Below are positions 16,201-24,828 of a stretch of DNA of 40,750 nucleotides, piece by piece. The stretch is taken from positions 1 to 40,750 of the IMG/VR virus record IMGVR_UViG_3300025323_000435; one strand, 5' to 3'. This DNA is from a virus. A model generated the notes under the pieces. The model searched no databases. It was not told where the DNA came from and was given only the letters and a program-made list of their open reading frames with translations. Made by a program: the position numbers and the translations under genes. Within the stretch, counting starts at the first letter, position 1. Each line of letters begins with the position of its first letter.

Positions 16201-16799
16201 GAAATGGTTTCCGCGATGGTATTTAAGAATCCTTTTGCGAGACCTAAAAATATAGACTCGTTTATAGAGGTGTCAGTTTCTGTTGCCAACCCCAATTTCC
16301 GGAGTCGCTTTAACGTGTCTTGTGCGTTTCCTCGCTTACTCGAATGATGATGTGATATGTCCGCAAAAATGTGAGTTATCTCTGTAATGCGCGCGGCTAA
16401 AAAAGCTGCCTCTGCCTCGTCTAAATACACACGGATTATTTCTTCTACCTTTTTTGACCTTAAGTTCCTGTTTTGAATATATAGTTGCAATATTCGAAAC
16501 ACTGGTAGTGCGCGTATCAAAAAACTACTCCTGGCCCTTCTAGTTGGAGCACCAGAAAACAGATATCCAATCTCTCTAAACGAATGGGCTGATTGGGCAA
16601 TCCAATCAGGATTATGTTTTATGTACGGGTTGCAAAGAAAAGTTGCTCCATCAAGAAAGACGGATGGCTTAACACCGTATATCTTTAAAATCGCATTCAG
16701 TCCGTCTATATAGCCCGCTATTCGTTCTTGGCCTGGTACCAGTTTGATGGGAACAATCTCGTTAACGGGTAACCCGCCACCGCCTAGCTTTTCGCTCAT
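13203..16799 (-). CDS. Giant (1198 aa) helical-repeat protein coupled to Type III Res
   Basis: The ATG (16797-16799) overlaps the Res stop as ATGA, so the two are translationally coupled. The 1198-aa protein has no Walker, DEAD, methyltransferase or nuclease motif that I can see. It consists of successive amphipathic helices with many W, Y and F residues, for example RVAESNPKKVVDFML, VLTLAEAILSVRPKED, RFRLYVWSLCPEVF and EAFWDWVLEHCDD. This pattern suits a HEAT/ARM/TPR-like solenoid. Its size and order (mod-res-this) suggest a scaffold, sensor or inhibitor working with the restriction complex. Large helical C-terminal regions also occur in SIR2-linked defence proteins, but no SIR2 domain is present. 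Confidence 0.65.
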   Translation of the reverse strand: MSEKLGGGGLPVNEIVPIKLVPGQERIAGYIDGLNAILKIYGVKPSVFLDGATFLCNPYIKHNPDWIAQSAHSFREIGYLFSGAPTRRARSSFLIRALPVFRILQLYIQNRNLRSKKVEEIIRVYLDEAEAAFLAARITEITHIFADISHHHSSKRGNAQDTLKRLRKLGLATETDTSINESIFLGLAKGFLNTIAETISAHLTIHRKIDLFCEGLKGGKADRRYLAFLLASTPDAHKYFFAVVPVTNIDWIWKNDFLDVVKERSDDSDQVRYRTPELDYLARVAESNPKKVVDFMLSFDTTANLNLETIDRFLWICTKLPAKELVRVVPTIRDKKWVQTLGGRNHWGFGYKQMFDTLATAKEHETVLTLAEAILSVRPKEDAKRNPFGSVENPFYFSDLHYSEVFGKLSEIGGVYEESVLKLTLKTLADVVLLSGEKEDDVFPIGDMFSLFDVDFFTLSLEHERHLSSRDDVRDLSAVAKIFADKLISKSCNKPDEARRLYNTYVATLPDARTMWRFRLYVWSLCPEVFRDELRTSFFRGLESEKTLWPITSGAEYEHALRKAFGVLSVPERGKYIQRAFELFESLASEHPYGFGILSSIYEFLSEDDRKHAEVLYKQPLKADFYPEPSIVHGYAGTVVPQTPSNTEDEWKKPVSEIVELLKTKWTPEALHKSDTKHDFLRPINAEGVADRLRKDIKERLGDYASNARSFLGRNNLDAHYTYSFLRGIQEAIKADYAQAKNIDWSKIVALGKDIAESGNAKQFDHQMREREQFNAWLAGWTGVHSSLADVLQELLHAEDDSSIVDFDTHRDDIFYIINYLLSFPNPMPADEKHETAGMKEKSVGENGYQVSDPYTIAINSVRGRAFQSFALFIEWDGKKFPKEASSKLSEDVKKAFDELLAREDTGAIMFMFGHYLPFFYFRDKVWIRDRLPRIFTTETDKKHLYLAAWEGYLTRALYAELFEELHREYARAIELDSSSYTKRKYRGELDETLATHLALAYIHFKEFGFESDLYKAFWNVTNSKRHAAFVSFIGRHVISRDRPEEWLKENEEVSIKKIEAFWDWVLEHCDDKEALQGFGFWMQAKYKIFDPVWLADRIDKTLEKTNGNIGWEIGFVDSLSILAKAAPEKTLSALRRHLIDGKILREARGYIRVDSNLIDVLKTLYANPSTKDRTYKLINELLPIGGGQFWGLKEILK

Positions 16800-19492
16800 G
16801 CTTTTATAATCTCAAAAACATCCTTCGGGTCTTCGAGGGTTTTGAACTCCCACGTACCGAAATTGCCATTGAGATTTACCGCACGCACCCATTCTTGAGC
16901 CGCCGCCCATTTTGCTTCGTCTTGATCTGTTTTCTGCCCTTTTACTTCTAGAAGGATGTACTTGTTTCCTTCGAATTTGACGATGAAGTCCGGGAAGTAT
17001 GTTCGGATTGCACCTTTCCAGAGATAGTAAATCTCAAAGCCAAGATGGTCGTTCTTTGCCCATGAGACTAGTCCTTCAATACGGTCGCGCTCAAATTCAA
17101 ACGCGAGACTCGCTTCCCATTTACTGTCTACGACTATATGACTTATCTGACTTTTCTTTACAGATTGAGCTGATTTACTCGTGTACCATATGGGGGCTGT
17201 CGCCGTACTCCGAACTGGACGGACACTGTCGAAAATAGCGATTGGGTCTTCGGTGCTTGAGCTCTTAATAAACTGTCCGACGTGGTCAACAATTTTCTGA
17301 ATGCTCAGTGCAATAACAATTCGTTTTAACAGTTCGGCATGCTTAAACTTCGGCAGTTTGATAACCAGTTTGTCCGAATCGATGAACGTATCGACTATCT
17401 TGAGAAGCTGACTTATGTGGCTAGCGGGGTCTCCATCCCAATTATTCTTAAATCTCTCACGCAATCGAACTGCCGCTTGGAGTTTGAGACTCTGGAATCG
17501 CTTCTCCTCCGCAAATTTTAGAAGCTGAAGTTCCGTAAGTCTCGTGAGATCTGGTTTGCCGTCTATGACGGGAGCAATCTCCACCACCGTTCGCGCATCA
17601 TCGGTTGAAAGTTCAAGCGGCTTGAGTTTTTCCCAATCAGCATCGAGAAAATAGTTGAGTTTGTAGTCCACGCGCAGAACATGCGGCCATTTGATTTCTA
17701 AATTCATGCGGTCGGACTTCGGTTCTATCTTTGTTTTAGCGGTAGGAGGCTGTGGCGGTTCGCCAGTATCTTCTACCGGCAAGTAAGTAAACGGCACACC
17801 AAAGACAGTCACATATTCTGGTTCAGAAAGGTTTTCATACGAAATACGCCGCAAGCCACGGCCGACGACTTGCTCGCACAAAAGCTGGCTTGTGAAAGCG
17901 CGAACGCCCAAGATATGCGTGACTGTTTGGGCATCCCATCCTTCCGAAAGCATGTTTACGCCTATCACGCACTGTACTTGCTCACCCGGTTTTCCCTCCT
18001 TGCCGACGGTATTCACTCTCTCACGCAAATCTTCTGCAAGCTCTCGCTTGTTTTTTGCCATTTCGCTTGCCTCTTCGGCCTCCACTTTGTCCAATGCCTC
18101 CTGGTCGATGCGGAGTAATCCATCGCCGAGTTCCTTGGTAACCAAATAACCATTCTTGATTGCATACTCAATGCGAGCCGCCGTTTCTGTGCGATTACAT
18201 ATCATTATCATTACGGGCGGGGTTTTAATCGTTGGTCTAAGTTGCTTCCAGTCCTCTTTCTCTCGTAACCAGTCACCCCCCAGGATATCTATCGCATTCG
18301 AGAGAAGGTCGGACAGACCTTCGTGCGCTTCGGCACGACGATTGAGGTCATCCTTCACCTCCGGATAGATATGGAACAATTTGGAGCGAAGATCTTTATT
18401 CATATTCACCGAATCGTCCCGCACTGCGATGCGTGGCGTCTTTACCAGGCCACTTTCAATGGCATCATTGAGACCAAAATCGCTCACGATCCAGGTAAAA
18501 AGTTGCTCACCCTGATTATTTTTGCCTGTCGGCTTAAACGGAGTCGCTGTAAGATCGAGCACTCGTAGGACACCCCGCGCTCGATGAATACGGTCAATAC
18601 CGCTAATCCAAATAGTCGCCTTTTCTTGTTCTTCTTTGTCTTCAAATCCAGAGGGGCGATGACAATGGTGGGCTTCGTCGTTTATGACAAGAATGTTCTG
18701 GGAATTTCCGAAATCAGCTACAACGCGACGTGTAAACGCCTCGTCACTTTCAGGACCCTTTTTCACAACCTTGGGACCATAATTCTCGTTAATCGGTGCG
18801 AGCGTGTGCCAGTTTTCAACAACAATTTTCGCTTGCAGTAGTTCCTGCCACATAGAAGAAGGCACGATGTTAAAGCTTTGATAGAAGTTATCCTCGCGTT
18901 CTGGTTTCAAAACGCGTAAACGGTCTTTGACGGTGAGTCCCGGCGCAAGTATCAAAATATTCTTTGAGAAACGAGCGTCCGTAGGATTGGCGAGCTTGTT
19001 CAGCGCCTGCCACGCGATGAGCATCGACATAACGACCGTCTTGCCGGTGCCAGTTGCCATCTTGAAGCACTGTCTCTGCCACCCTTCCGGTTCTGACGGT
19101 AATTCAATACCTTGCTTCTCACTATCGTTTGCTTCGGCAAGCCAGATAGCAGTCTCCACTGCCTCCAGTTGGCAAAAGAAAAACGGAAATTGCCTCTGTG
19201 TACCATCATTCCAGTACTCCAACAGTTTGCGAGTCGTGCCATTGACGTTTGGATATCCTGCCTCGCGCCATTTGATCACACGAGGCCGAATCATATTCAC
19301 CAGTCCAAGTGGCACAAATTCACCAGGATCATCAGCGGCTTTTTTCCCAACGCCACTTGTACGCCAATATCCAGCAGGACGGCGACCTTCTTTCAGTTCA
19401 AATTCTTGTGTCTCACGAATATATGCCCAATATTGAGTTGGCTCCGTGTGGGCGCCGTTAATTATCAGCTTGCCGATGGTTTTTTGACTCAT
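16796..19492 (-). CDS. res: Type III restriction enzyme subunit Res
   Basis: Res is the ATP-dependent translocase and nuclease of a Type III restriction-modification system and works in complex with Mod. From ATG 19490-19492, four bases after the mod stop, it has 898 aa; a longer frame extends back into mod. Motifs: KMATGTGKTVVMS (Walker A, near residue 148), INDEAHHCH (near 270), LDLTATPFK, and VVGRGLRR (motif VI). The C-terminal endonuclease is clear: YFPDFIVKF then YILLEVKGQ near residue 830, the PD-x-ExK signature. All key residues are intact, so the enzyme is probably active. Confidence 0.92.
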   Translation of the reverse strand: MSQKTIGKLIINGAHTEPTQYWAYIRETQEFELKEGRRPAGYWRTSGVGKKAADDPGEFVPLGLVNMIRPRVIKWREAGYPNVNGTTRKLLEYWNDGTQRQFPFFFCQLEAVETAIWLAEANDSEKQGIELPSEPEGWQRQCFKMATGTGKTVVMSMLIAWQALNKLANPTDARFSKNILILAPGLTVKDRLRVLKPEREDNFYQSFNIVPSSMWQELLQAKIVVENWHTLAPINENYGPKVVKKGPESDEAFTRRVVADFGNSQNILVINDEAHHCHRPSGFEDKEEQEKATIWISGIDRIHRARGVLRVLDLTATPFKPTGKNNQGEQLFTWIVSDFGLNDAIESGLVKTPRIAVRDDSVNMNKDLRSKLFHIYPEVKDDLNRRAEAHEGLSDLLSNAIDILGGDWLREKEDWKQLRPTIKTPPVMIMICNRTETAARIEYAIKNGYLVTKELGDGLLRIDQEALDKVEAEEASEMAKNKRELAEDLRERVNTVGKEGKPGEQVQCVIGVNMLSEGWDAQTVTHILGVRAFTSQLLCEQVVGRGLRRISYENLSEPEYVTVFGVPFTYLPVEDTGEPPQPPTAKTKIEPKSDRMNLEIKWPHVLRVDYKLNYFLDADWEKLKPLELSTDDARTVVEIAPVIDGKPDLTRLTELQLLKFAEEKRFQSLKLQAAVRLRERFKNNWDGDPASHISQLLKIVDTFIDSDKLVIKLPKFKHAELLKRIVIALSIQKIVDHVGQFIKSSSTEDPIAIFDSVRPVRSTATAPIWYTSKSAQSVKKSQISHIVVDSKWEASLAFEFERDRIEGLVSWAKNDHLGFEIYYLWKGAIRTYFPDFIVKFEGNKYILLEVKGQKTDQDEAKWAAAQEWVRAVNLNGNFGTWEFKTLEDPKDVFEIIKA

Positions 19493-19496
19493 AGAA

Positions 19497-22019
19497 TTAG
19501 AGTTTGCGAATGACGAACGACTCAATGCCTCGGTCATCAATAATCTTCACTGCCACCTTTTTATTCTCGCCCGCTTTGAATGGTAGGGACTCGGCACCCA
19601 CAAAATTATCCATCACGTCCTCATTAACTGCGCCATTGAGAGTTTTTGCAAGGCTCGTCCAGTCTCGCTTCTCGTCCTTGAGAGGAAAGAATACCTGATT
19701 AGGCATGATGCTTTGTTCGTCGTAATCAGTATCGAGCATCCACATTGCGATACGCTTCGTATCACCAGCATCAATTTCTCCTGTAATGGGATTGTAGTAA
19801 TCAAAGCCATTCACTTTTACCTTATACGTTCCGTCTTTATTTTTGATTACCTCAACATCCGGTTGACCGATAAGCCAATAGCTTTGGTTGGACGAGCGAT
19901 TTTTGCGAAGATCGGCGGTAAGCAAATCGACACTCATTTGCGCTTGGAGAATCTTTACTCCTTTCCAGTCTATCTCGCCGATATCTTTTGCGGCCTCCGG
20001 ATCGAAATGGAATGCAGCGAAAATGAGGAGGTCCGGCTTCTCGGCGAGCGAACGTGCCTCATTCACCGCTTCCTCAACATGTCGTTGTTCGAGAGCGCCA
20101 TAGTCCGGACCAAAACTGATAAGTACTTTCTTCTGCTTGCCGTCCTCTAAAATTTCCCCCTCAGCATGCAGAAAGCGCGTGCCAGCCATCGGCTCAATCC
20201 GCGAGAAGTTTATTACCTTTCCACCCGTTGCTCGAATGCCGGCTGTTTTGAGCTCGTCGCGACAGGTCGCTTGATTCGCAGTTTCTTCTGTACGCGCCAA
20301 GTCATCGCCAGTAGTACCAACCTTCTGTCTACTGCCATCAAAGGGTTTGACGCGAAGCCCTGGCACTGCTTCGACGGTGAAGGGTCCCGCTGCTCTCACT
20401 TTATTCTTGTCGATCAGTGGCTGATCATAAAGCGTTTCTTCTTGTAACATCTGGTTACTCGCAAGAGAACCTAACGTAATGCGAGAAGCTTTTTTATAGC
20501 TAAAGCCGCTTGTAATGCCCTCACTTGGATGAGCAAGCTGGAAATAATCAAAATGTGCGGTCATTAACCTTTGTTTTGCGAGGGCGACTGCAACACGAGA
20601 AGTATCACAAGTAATCCACCTTCGCCCGCATTTCTCAGCTACGTATGCAGTAGTCCCAGAACCACAGGTAGGATAAAAAACTAAGTCACCAGGATCTGTG
20701 GCCATCAATATGCATCTTTGTACTATCGATGTTCCTGTTTGAACTACATATATTTTCGGATCGTTTCTACTTTGCACCGCACCTCCAATATCCATCCAAT
20801 TATTTGATATTTGCTGGTATGGAAAATCGGTATAATAACGAACGAAGCGCAGTCGCTTGCCCATAACCGCAAGTCTATTTTGGGCTTGAAGCCTTTCCAT
20901 CCCCGTTGGATAGTTTACTGTCCAGTGACGACCCGTAGCGGGCAAGTAAGTATTTCCCTTATATTCAAATGGGGTTGAGGCACCTGTACTCCCCTGGCTG
21001 TCCAGCGCACCGAGTGAGAAAATTTTTCCCCCTTCAGGAATTGGAACATTCCCTTTTTTCTCGTCCGAAGACAACGCCCTCCTACTTCCATCTGCAAGCT
21101 CCAGCTGGTCATAACGAGAATTTTCGTCATCAAATGGAGAATCCTTTTTTAAATATAATTGTCTATATTTCAATTTATCTATCGATTTTGCATACCAAAT
21201 AACATAGTCTCCAACTCGACTCAAATATTTTGGAGTAAGACCGCTCGTAGAGGCATACGATATAAGACCAACAAAGTTATCACTCCCAAATACTTCGTCC
21301 ATCACGGACTGGACTAGGTGAAGGTTTTGGTCATTGATTTGCAAAAAACATGATCCCGACTCATGTAAAAGTTCACGTGCTAGCAAGAAACGGTTGCGTA
21401 GGTGAGATAAATAGGAATGAATACCTAATTCCCAGGTGTCCCTAAACGCTGTTATCATTTCTGGCTCAGCGGGAATGTCAGCGTCGTTATTATCTTTTAC
21501 CTCCTTCTTATTCACGAAGGGTTGAAAATTTGAATTGTACTTAATACCATATGGCGGATCCATGTAAACCATTTGAACTTCTCCGGCCATACCCTCCTTT
21601 TGGAGAAGGCTATTCATCACCAAAAGCGAGTCGCCTGCAATGAGACGGTTCGTCCAGTCTTGTGTATGGTGGTAGAACTCAAATGCCTTTCCTAAACCAA
21701 GTTTGTTATCGAAAGCATCGAAAAGAGACATCTGTGCATTCTCTTTCTCCTTTAGGAACGACTTGATGATCCGAAGCGGGTCAACGCGCTCGTGGATGTG
21801 CAGTGACAGATTGCGAACGTTTACCTCGTTGCCTTCTCTTTTGCCAGCCCAACTCAAGTACGGGTCTATGTAGGGGTCATGCTCGTATTTTGTAAATCCG
21901 TTGAGTTTGTCAGTCTGGCTAGAAACAAGTCCCACGGGCGGATTGTTCGTGCGTTTTTTACCCTTGTGAGAGTAGGCCTCGATAGAAACCTGTTTATTTG
22001 ATGCTTTCTTTCTGGCCAT
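19497..22019 (-). CDS. mod: Type III methyltransferase/specificity subunit Mod
   Basis: Mod recognises the target and methylates adenine using SAM. I start it at ATG 22017-22019; a TTG four codons earlier sits too close to the AGGA. The 840-aa protein shows the beta-class order: QMVYMDPPYGIKYNS (near residue 153) and DLVFYPTCGSGTTAYVAEKCG (near residue 448). The region between holds the target-recognition part with aromatic-rich loops. The long C-terminal segment after residue 520 exceeds many Mod proteins and likely contacts Res. It heads a five-gene minus-strand operon. The divergent recombinase gene begins 138 bp away. Confidence 0.92.
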   Translation of the reverse strand: MARKKASNKQVSIEAYSHKGKKRTNNPPVGLVSSQTDKLNGFTKYEHDPYIDPYLSWAGKREGNEVNVRNLSLHIHERVDPLRIIKSFLKEKENAQMSLFDAFDNKLGLGKAFEFYHHTQDWTNRLIAGDSLLVMNSLLQKEGMAGEVQMVYMDPPYGIKYNSNFQPFVNKKEVKDNNDADIPAEPEMITAFRDTWELGIHSYLSHLRNRFLLARELLHESGSCFLQINDQNLHLVQSVMDEVFGSDNFVGLISYASTSGLTPKYLSRVGDYVIWYAKSIDKLKYRQLYLKKDSPFDDENSRYDQLELADGSRRALSSDEKKGNVPIPEGGKIFSLGALDSQGSTGASTPFEYKGNTYLPATGRHWTVNYPTGMERLQAQNRLAVMGKRLRFVRYYTDFPYQQISNNWMDIGGAVQSRNDPKIYVVQTGTSIVQRCILMATDPGDLVFYPTCGSGTTAYVAEKCGRRWITCDTSRVAVALAKQRLMTAHFDYFQLAHPSEGITSGFSYKKASRITLGSLASNQMLQEETLYDQPLIDKNKVRAAGPFTVEAVPGLRVKPFDGSRQKVGTTGDDLARTEETANQATCRDELKTAGIRATGGKVINFSRIEPMAGTRFLHAEGEILEDGKQKKVLISFGPDYGALEQRHVEEAVNEARSLAEKPDLLIFAAFHFDPEAAKDIGEIDWKGVKILQAQMSVDLLTADLRKNRSSNQSYWLIGQPDVEVIKNKDGTYKVKVNGFDYYNPITGEIDAGDTKRIAMWMLDTDYDEQSIMPNQVFFPLKDEKRDWTSLAKTLNGAVNEDVMDNFVGAESLPFKAGENKKVAVKIIDDRGIESFVIRKL

Positions 22020-22127
22020 ATAGTTGCTCAAATCCTAACATTTTAAGCCCCTTTTGGAAGCATTTTTATCAACTAGGGGCGTCGGAACAGGTCTGGACTC
22101 ACAGCAGGGGTTGCGTCATTCCTTGTA

Positions 22128-22153
22128 CTTGTAGATTAACAGCTAACTACAAG
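22128..22153. promoter_or_regulatory. Inverted repeat before the serine recombinase start
   Basis: CTTGTAG (22128-22134) and CTACAAG (22147-22153) flank a 12-nt spacer and end four bases before the recombinase ATG. The site lies in the mod/recombinase divergent gap and could be an operator for either gene or a hairpin hiding the start. Confidence 0.4.
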
Positions 22154-22157
22154 CCAT

Positions 22158-23498
22158 ATGATGAACGCAAGGGTTTATGAAGGTACGGAGGGGGCTCTTG
22201 GGCTACGACCCGAGGCCAAAGAGGCGGTTAAGGTGCGCTACTGTTTGTATGCTCGGAAGTCGACCGAGCAGGACGAGGTTCAGGCATTATCAATTGATTC
22301 GCAGATTAAAGAGATGTCCACGCTCGCGGCTCGCGAACGACTCGACGTAGTCACGATAAAACGCGAATCGCACTCAGCTAAAGAGACAGGTCAACGACCG
22401 GTCTTTAACGAGATGTTGCAGGAAATGCGGGCGGGCAAATACAACGGCATATTAACGTGGGCGGCAGACCGCATTTCGCGCAACGCCGGAGACTTAGGCC
22501 AGGTTGTGGATTTGATGGATGCAGGAGTGCTACACGGAATACAAACCTACAGCCAAAAGTTTTCTAACAATCCGAACGAGAAATTCCTGCTGATGATTCT
22601 CTGCTCACAAGCAAAGCTGGAGAATGATAATAAGAGCATCAACGTAAAGCGCGGTTTGCGAACGCGAGCGGAAATGGGACTCCTGCTGGGGTACGCGCCA
22701 ACGGGATACTTGAACGACAAAAGAAGCGACCACAAATGCGAGGTGCTTCTTGACCCGCTTCGTGCGCCGATTGTCAGAATGATATTCGAGAAAGTCGCCA
22801 AGGAGCGGTGGAGTGGGCCACGAGTATATTTCTGGCTCAAGAATGAGATGAATTTCAAGACGAGAAATGATAAGACGCTGAACATAAGTACGCTGTACGA
22901 GATGCTGAAAAATCCATTCTATTGCGGCGTGTATGAATACCCGCGCAAGAGCGGTAACTGGTACGTGGGCAAGCATCAACCGCTTATCTCGCAAGACCTG
23001 TTCCAGTCGGTGCGGACAAAGATTATCGAGGAAAGCAAACCGAGAAAGCGCGACCACGAGTTCACCTTCGTTCGCATGATGGTGTGCGGGAAATGCGGTT
23101 CTGGTATGACCGGCTTCGAGAAGCACAAGCTCGTCAAGGCCGACGGGAGCACGCGATGGTACACCTACTATGGCTGTACCGGGGGCAAGGACAGGAAGTG
23201 CAAAAACCCCTACATCCGCGAAGAGAACGTCATTGCACAACTGTGTGAGATTATGGATGAACTCGATATCAACGAACTGGGAGCGCGGCATCTTATAGAA
23301 AAAGAAATCGGGCGATACAACAAGCTCCGTAGGAACGTGCTCGGATCAAAGGAGAAAGACACAGGGGTGGCGATGGACATCAAGAAATATGCCAAGTACT
23401 TACTGGAAGAAGGAAGCATGGAAGAGAAGCGTGAACTTCTGACGTACCTGCGAGGTAAGCTCGTGATCAACGACAAGAAAATCACGCTGACGCGGTAG
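22158..23498 (+). CDS. Large serine recombinase/integrase 1
   Basis: The 446-aa protein cuts and rejoins DNA at attachment sites through a catalytic serine, S35 in YARKSTEQDE. The resolvase-type catalytic domain continues with SIDSQ, LTWAADRISRN and a domain ending near residue 160. A recombinase domain follows (GYAPTGYLND to NPFYCGVYEYPRKSG). The zinc ribbon is CGKCGSGMTG plus YGCTGGKDRKC. A short coiled C-terminus closes it. Two adjacent ATGs occur at 22158 and 22161. A terminator follows after eight bases. It may have brought in the restriction island on its left, but no matching attachment pair is proven. Confidence 0.9.
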   Translation: MMNARVYEGTEGALGLRPEAKEAVKVRYCLYARKSTEQDEVQALSIDSQIKEMSTLAARERLDVVTIKRESHSAKETGQRPVFNEMLQEMRAGKYNGILTWAADRISRNAGDLGQVVDLMDAGVLHGIQTYSQKFSNNPNEKFLLMILCSQAKLENDNKSINVKRGLRTRAEMGLLLGYAPTGYLNDKRSDHKCEVLLDPLRAPIVRMIFEKVAKERWSGPRVYFWLKNEMNFKTRNDKTLNISTLYEMLKNPFYCGVYEYPRKSGNWYVGKHQPLISQDLFQSVRTKIIEESKPRKRDHEFTFVRMMVCGKCGSGMTGFEKHKLVKADGSTRWYTYYGCTGGKDRKCKNPYIREENVIAQLCEIMDELDINELGARHLIEKEIGRYNKLRRNVLGSKEKDTGVAMDIKKYAKYLLEEGSMEEKRELLTYLRGKLVINDKKITLTR

Positions 23499-23505
23499 GG
23501 TCAGC

Positions 23506-23543
23506 AACGACAAAGCCGCGACTTTCATCGCGGCTTTGTCGTT
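23506..23543. terminator. Terminator after the serine recombinase
   Basis: A perfect 15-bp stem, 23506-23520 with 23529-23543, encloses an 8-nt loop and ends in GTTT. Its left arm begins with A-rich sequence, so it can work in both directions. Confidence 0.8.
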
Positions 23544-23564
23544 TCTTCGGGCTTTGATGCCAGT

Positions 23565-23668
23565 CGGTACCGTACCAACATCTCGGCCTTTCGACGCCTG
23601 ACGGAACGAGTTCCGGACGTCACAACTCTGTTGCGGGGGCAGGATTACCACTGGTGCAATTCTCATAG
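23565..23668. repeat. Dispersed intergenic repeat, copy A
   Basis: It starts with CGGTACCGTACCAA (23565-23578), contains GACGCCTGACGG and ends with TCACAACTCTGTTGC, in the same order as copy B at 29876. An internal hairpin can form between GACGCC and GGACGTC. It begins 22 nt after a terminator, as the other copies do. Confidence 0.65.
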
Positions 23669-23708
23669 CCATCTTCTATCATATTTTGAGCCGTATACTA
23701 GAATACCC

Positions 23709-23760
23709 TTGCTTTTCAGAGATTTATCTCATATAATCTCATATACTCAATGTATGAGAT
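23709..23760 (+). promoter_or_regulatory. Fic promoter with overlapping operator repeats
   Basis: TTGCTT (23709-23714) and TATAAT (23732-23737) are 17 nt apart. The -10 lies within a perfect tandem repeat of ATCTCATATA (23726-23735 and 23736-23745), and an inverted half-copy TATGAGAT follows at 23753-23760. This layout suggests repression by a DNA-binding protein, perhaps the winged helix at the end of the Fic protein. Confidence 0.7.
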
Positions 23761-23769
23761 TGCGAAGTT

Positions 23770-24825
23770 ATGAAGAACCATCTGAACAAACGTCTTAAGA
23801 ATATCCCGGAGCATATCTGGGCACTTATAAACAACATTGACCTCCTGAAAGGACAATGGATCGGCGGCGCGCAGTTGAATCCGCAAGCACTGGGGCGTCT
23901 AAAGCGCTCAACTCTTGTAACTTCCACCGGTGCATCAACGCGCATAGAGGGTGCGAAACTCTCTGATGAAGATGTGGAAAATCTAATGCGCGGACTTTCG
24001 ATGCAGAAATTTGCCGATCGGGACAAACAGGAAGTGAAAGGATACTACGAGCTCTTGGAGAATGTCTTCAATTCGTGGAAGCATATTCCATTTTCTGAAA
24101 GCACTATCAAACACTTTCATCGCGAGCTTCTGAAACATGTGAAGAAAGACGAGTTGCATCGCGGCGAATACAAGAAGAGAGAAAACAAGGTCATGATGAT
24201 TGATGGAACTGGAAAGCCGATTGGGACTTTGTTTGACACGACACCCGCATACCTGACACCGAAAGAAATGCAAGAGCTCATAGAGTGGACGCGCGATGAA
24301 CTATCGCTCGGGAAAATACACCCACTGCTCATCATCGGTAACTTCCTCGTGGAATTTCTCAACATCCACCCGTTCGAAGACGGCAACGGGCGCATATCTC
24401 GCGTGTTGACGAACTTGCTACTTTTGCGCGCGGGATATGCCTACACGCCATACGTATCTCACGAGAAACTGATCGAGGACAATAAAGCGGAGTATTATGT
24501 TGCATTGCGCAAGAGTCAGCGCACATTCGAAGGTGAGAACGGATCGATTGAACCGTGGCTGGATTTCTTCCTTAATGCCCTCCTTTCACAATCGAAGACT
24601 GCGATTGATTTGCTCTCAAAGGAGAACGTGGAACGGCTTCTCTCGCCGAAGCAACTTGCTGTTTGGGAATATTTGCAAAAAGTTGAAGAAGCGACGCCGG
24701 GAACTATCGCACGTACAACGGGTACGGCTCGTCCAACTGTTTCCCAAGCACTCGACGCCTTGATGCGCCTGAAGAAAATAGAACGAATCGGGCAAGGAAG
24801 AACCACTCGATATAGGAAGTTATAA
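23770..24825 (+). CDS. Fic-domain protein with C-terminal winged helix
   Basis: Fic enzymes transfer AMP or related groups to target proteins. The 351-aa protein has the complete active motif HPFEDGNGRISR (near residue 200). The N-terminal inhibitory motif STRIEG (S56 to G61) marks a self-inhibited class in which a glutamate blocks ATP placement. A Fic_N-type segment precedes it (QWIGGAQLNPQALGRLKR). The C-terminal 70 residues form a winged helix (AVWEYLQKVEEATPGTIAR, then RPTVSQALDALMRLKKIERI). This fits autoregulation through the promoter repeats. The next gene starts three bases after its stop, so both form an operon. Confidence 0.9.
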   Translation: MKNHLNKRLKNIPEHIWALINNIDLLKGQWIGGAQLNPQALGRLKRSTLVTSTGASTRIEGAKLSDEDVENLMRGLSMQKFADRDKQEVKGYYELLENVFNSWKHIPFSESTIKHFHRELLKHVKKDELHRGEYKKRENKVMMIDGTGKPIGTLFDTTPAYLTPKEMQELIEWTRDELSLGKIHPLLIIGNFLVEFLNIHPFEDGNGRISRVLTNLLLLRAGYAYTPYVSHEKLIEDNKAEYYVALRKSQRTFEGENGSIEPWLDFFLNALLSQSKTAIDLLSKENVERLLSPKQLAVWEYLQKVEEATPGTIARTTGTARPTVSQALDALMRLKKIERIGQGRTTRYRKL

Positions 24826-24828
24826 GAT

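Noticed and set aside
13203-16799. SIR2 or nuclease domain in the 1198-aa protein
   Set aside because: No NAD-binding, nuclease or ATPase motif was found; only helical repeats are visible.
23400-23672. Minus-strand open frame through the repeat after the recombinase
   Set aside because: It runs through the end of the recombinase, a terminator and repeat A; its residues (GTVP-type) recur wherever the repeat occurs, which marks translated repeat DNA.
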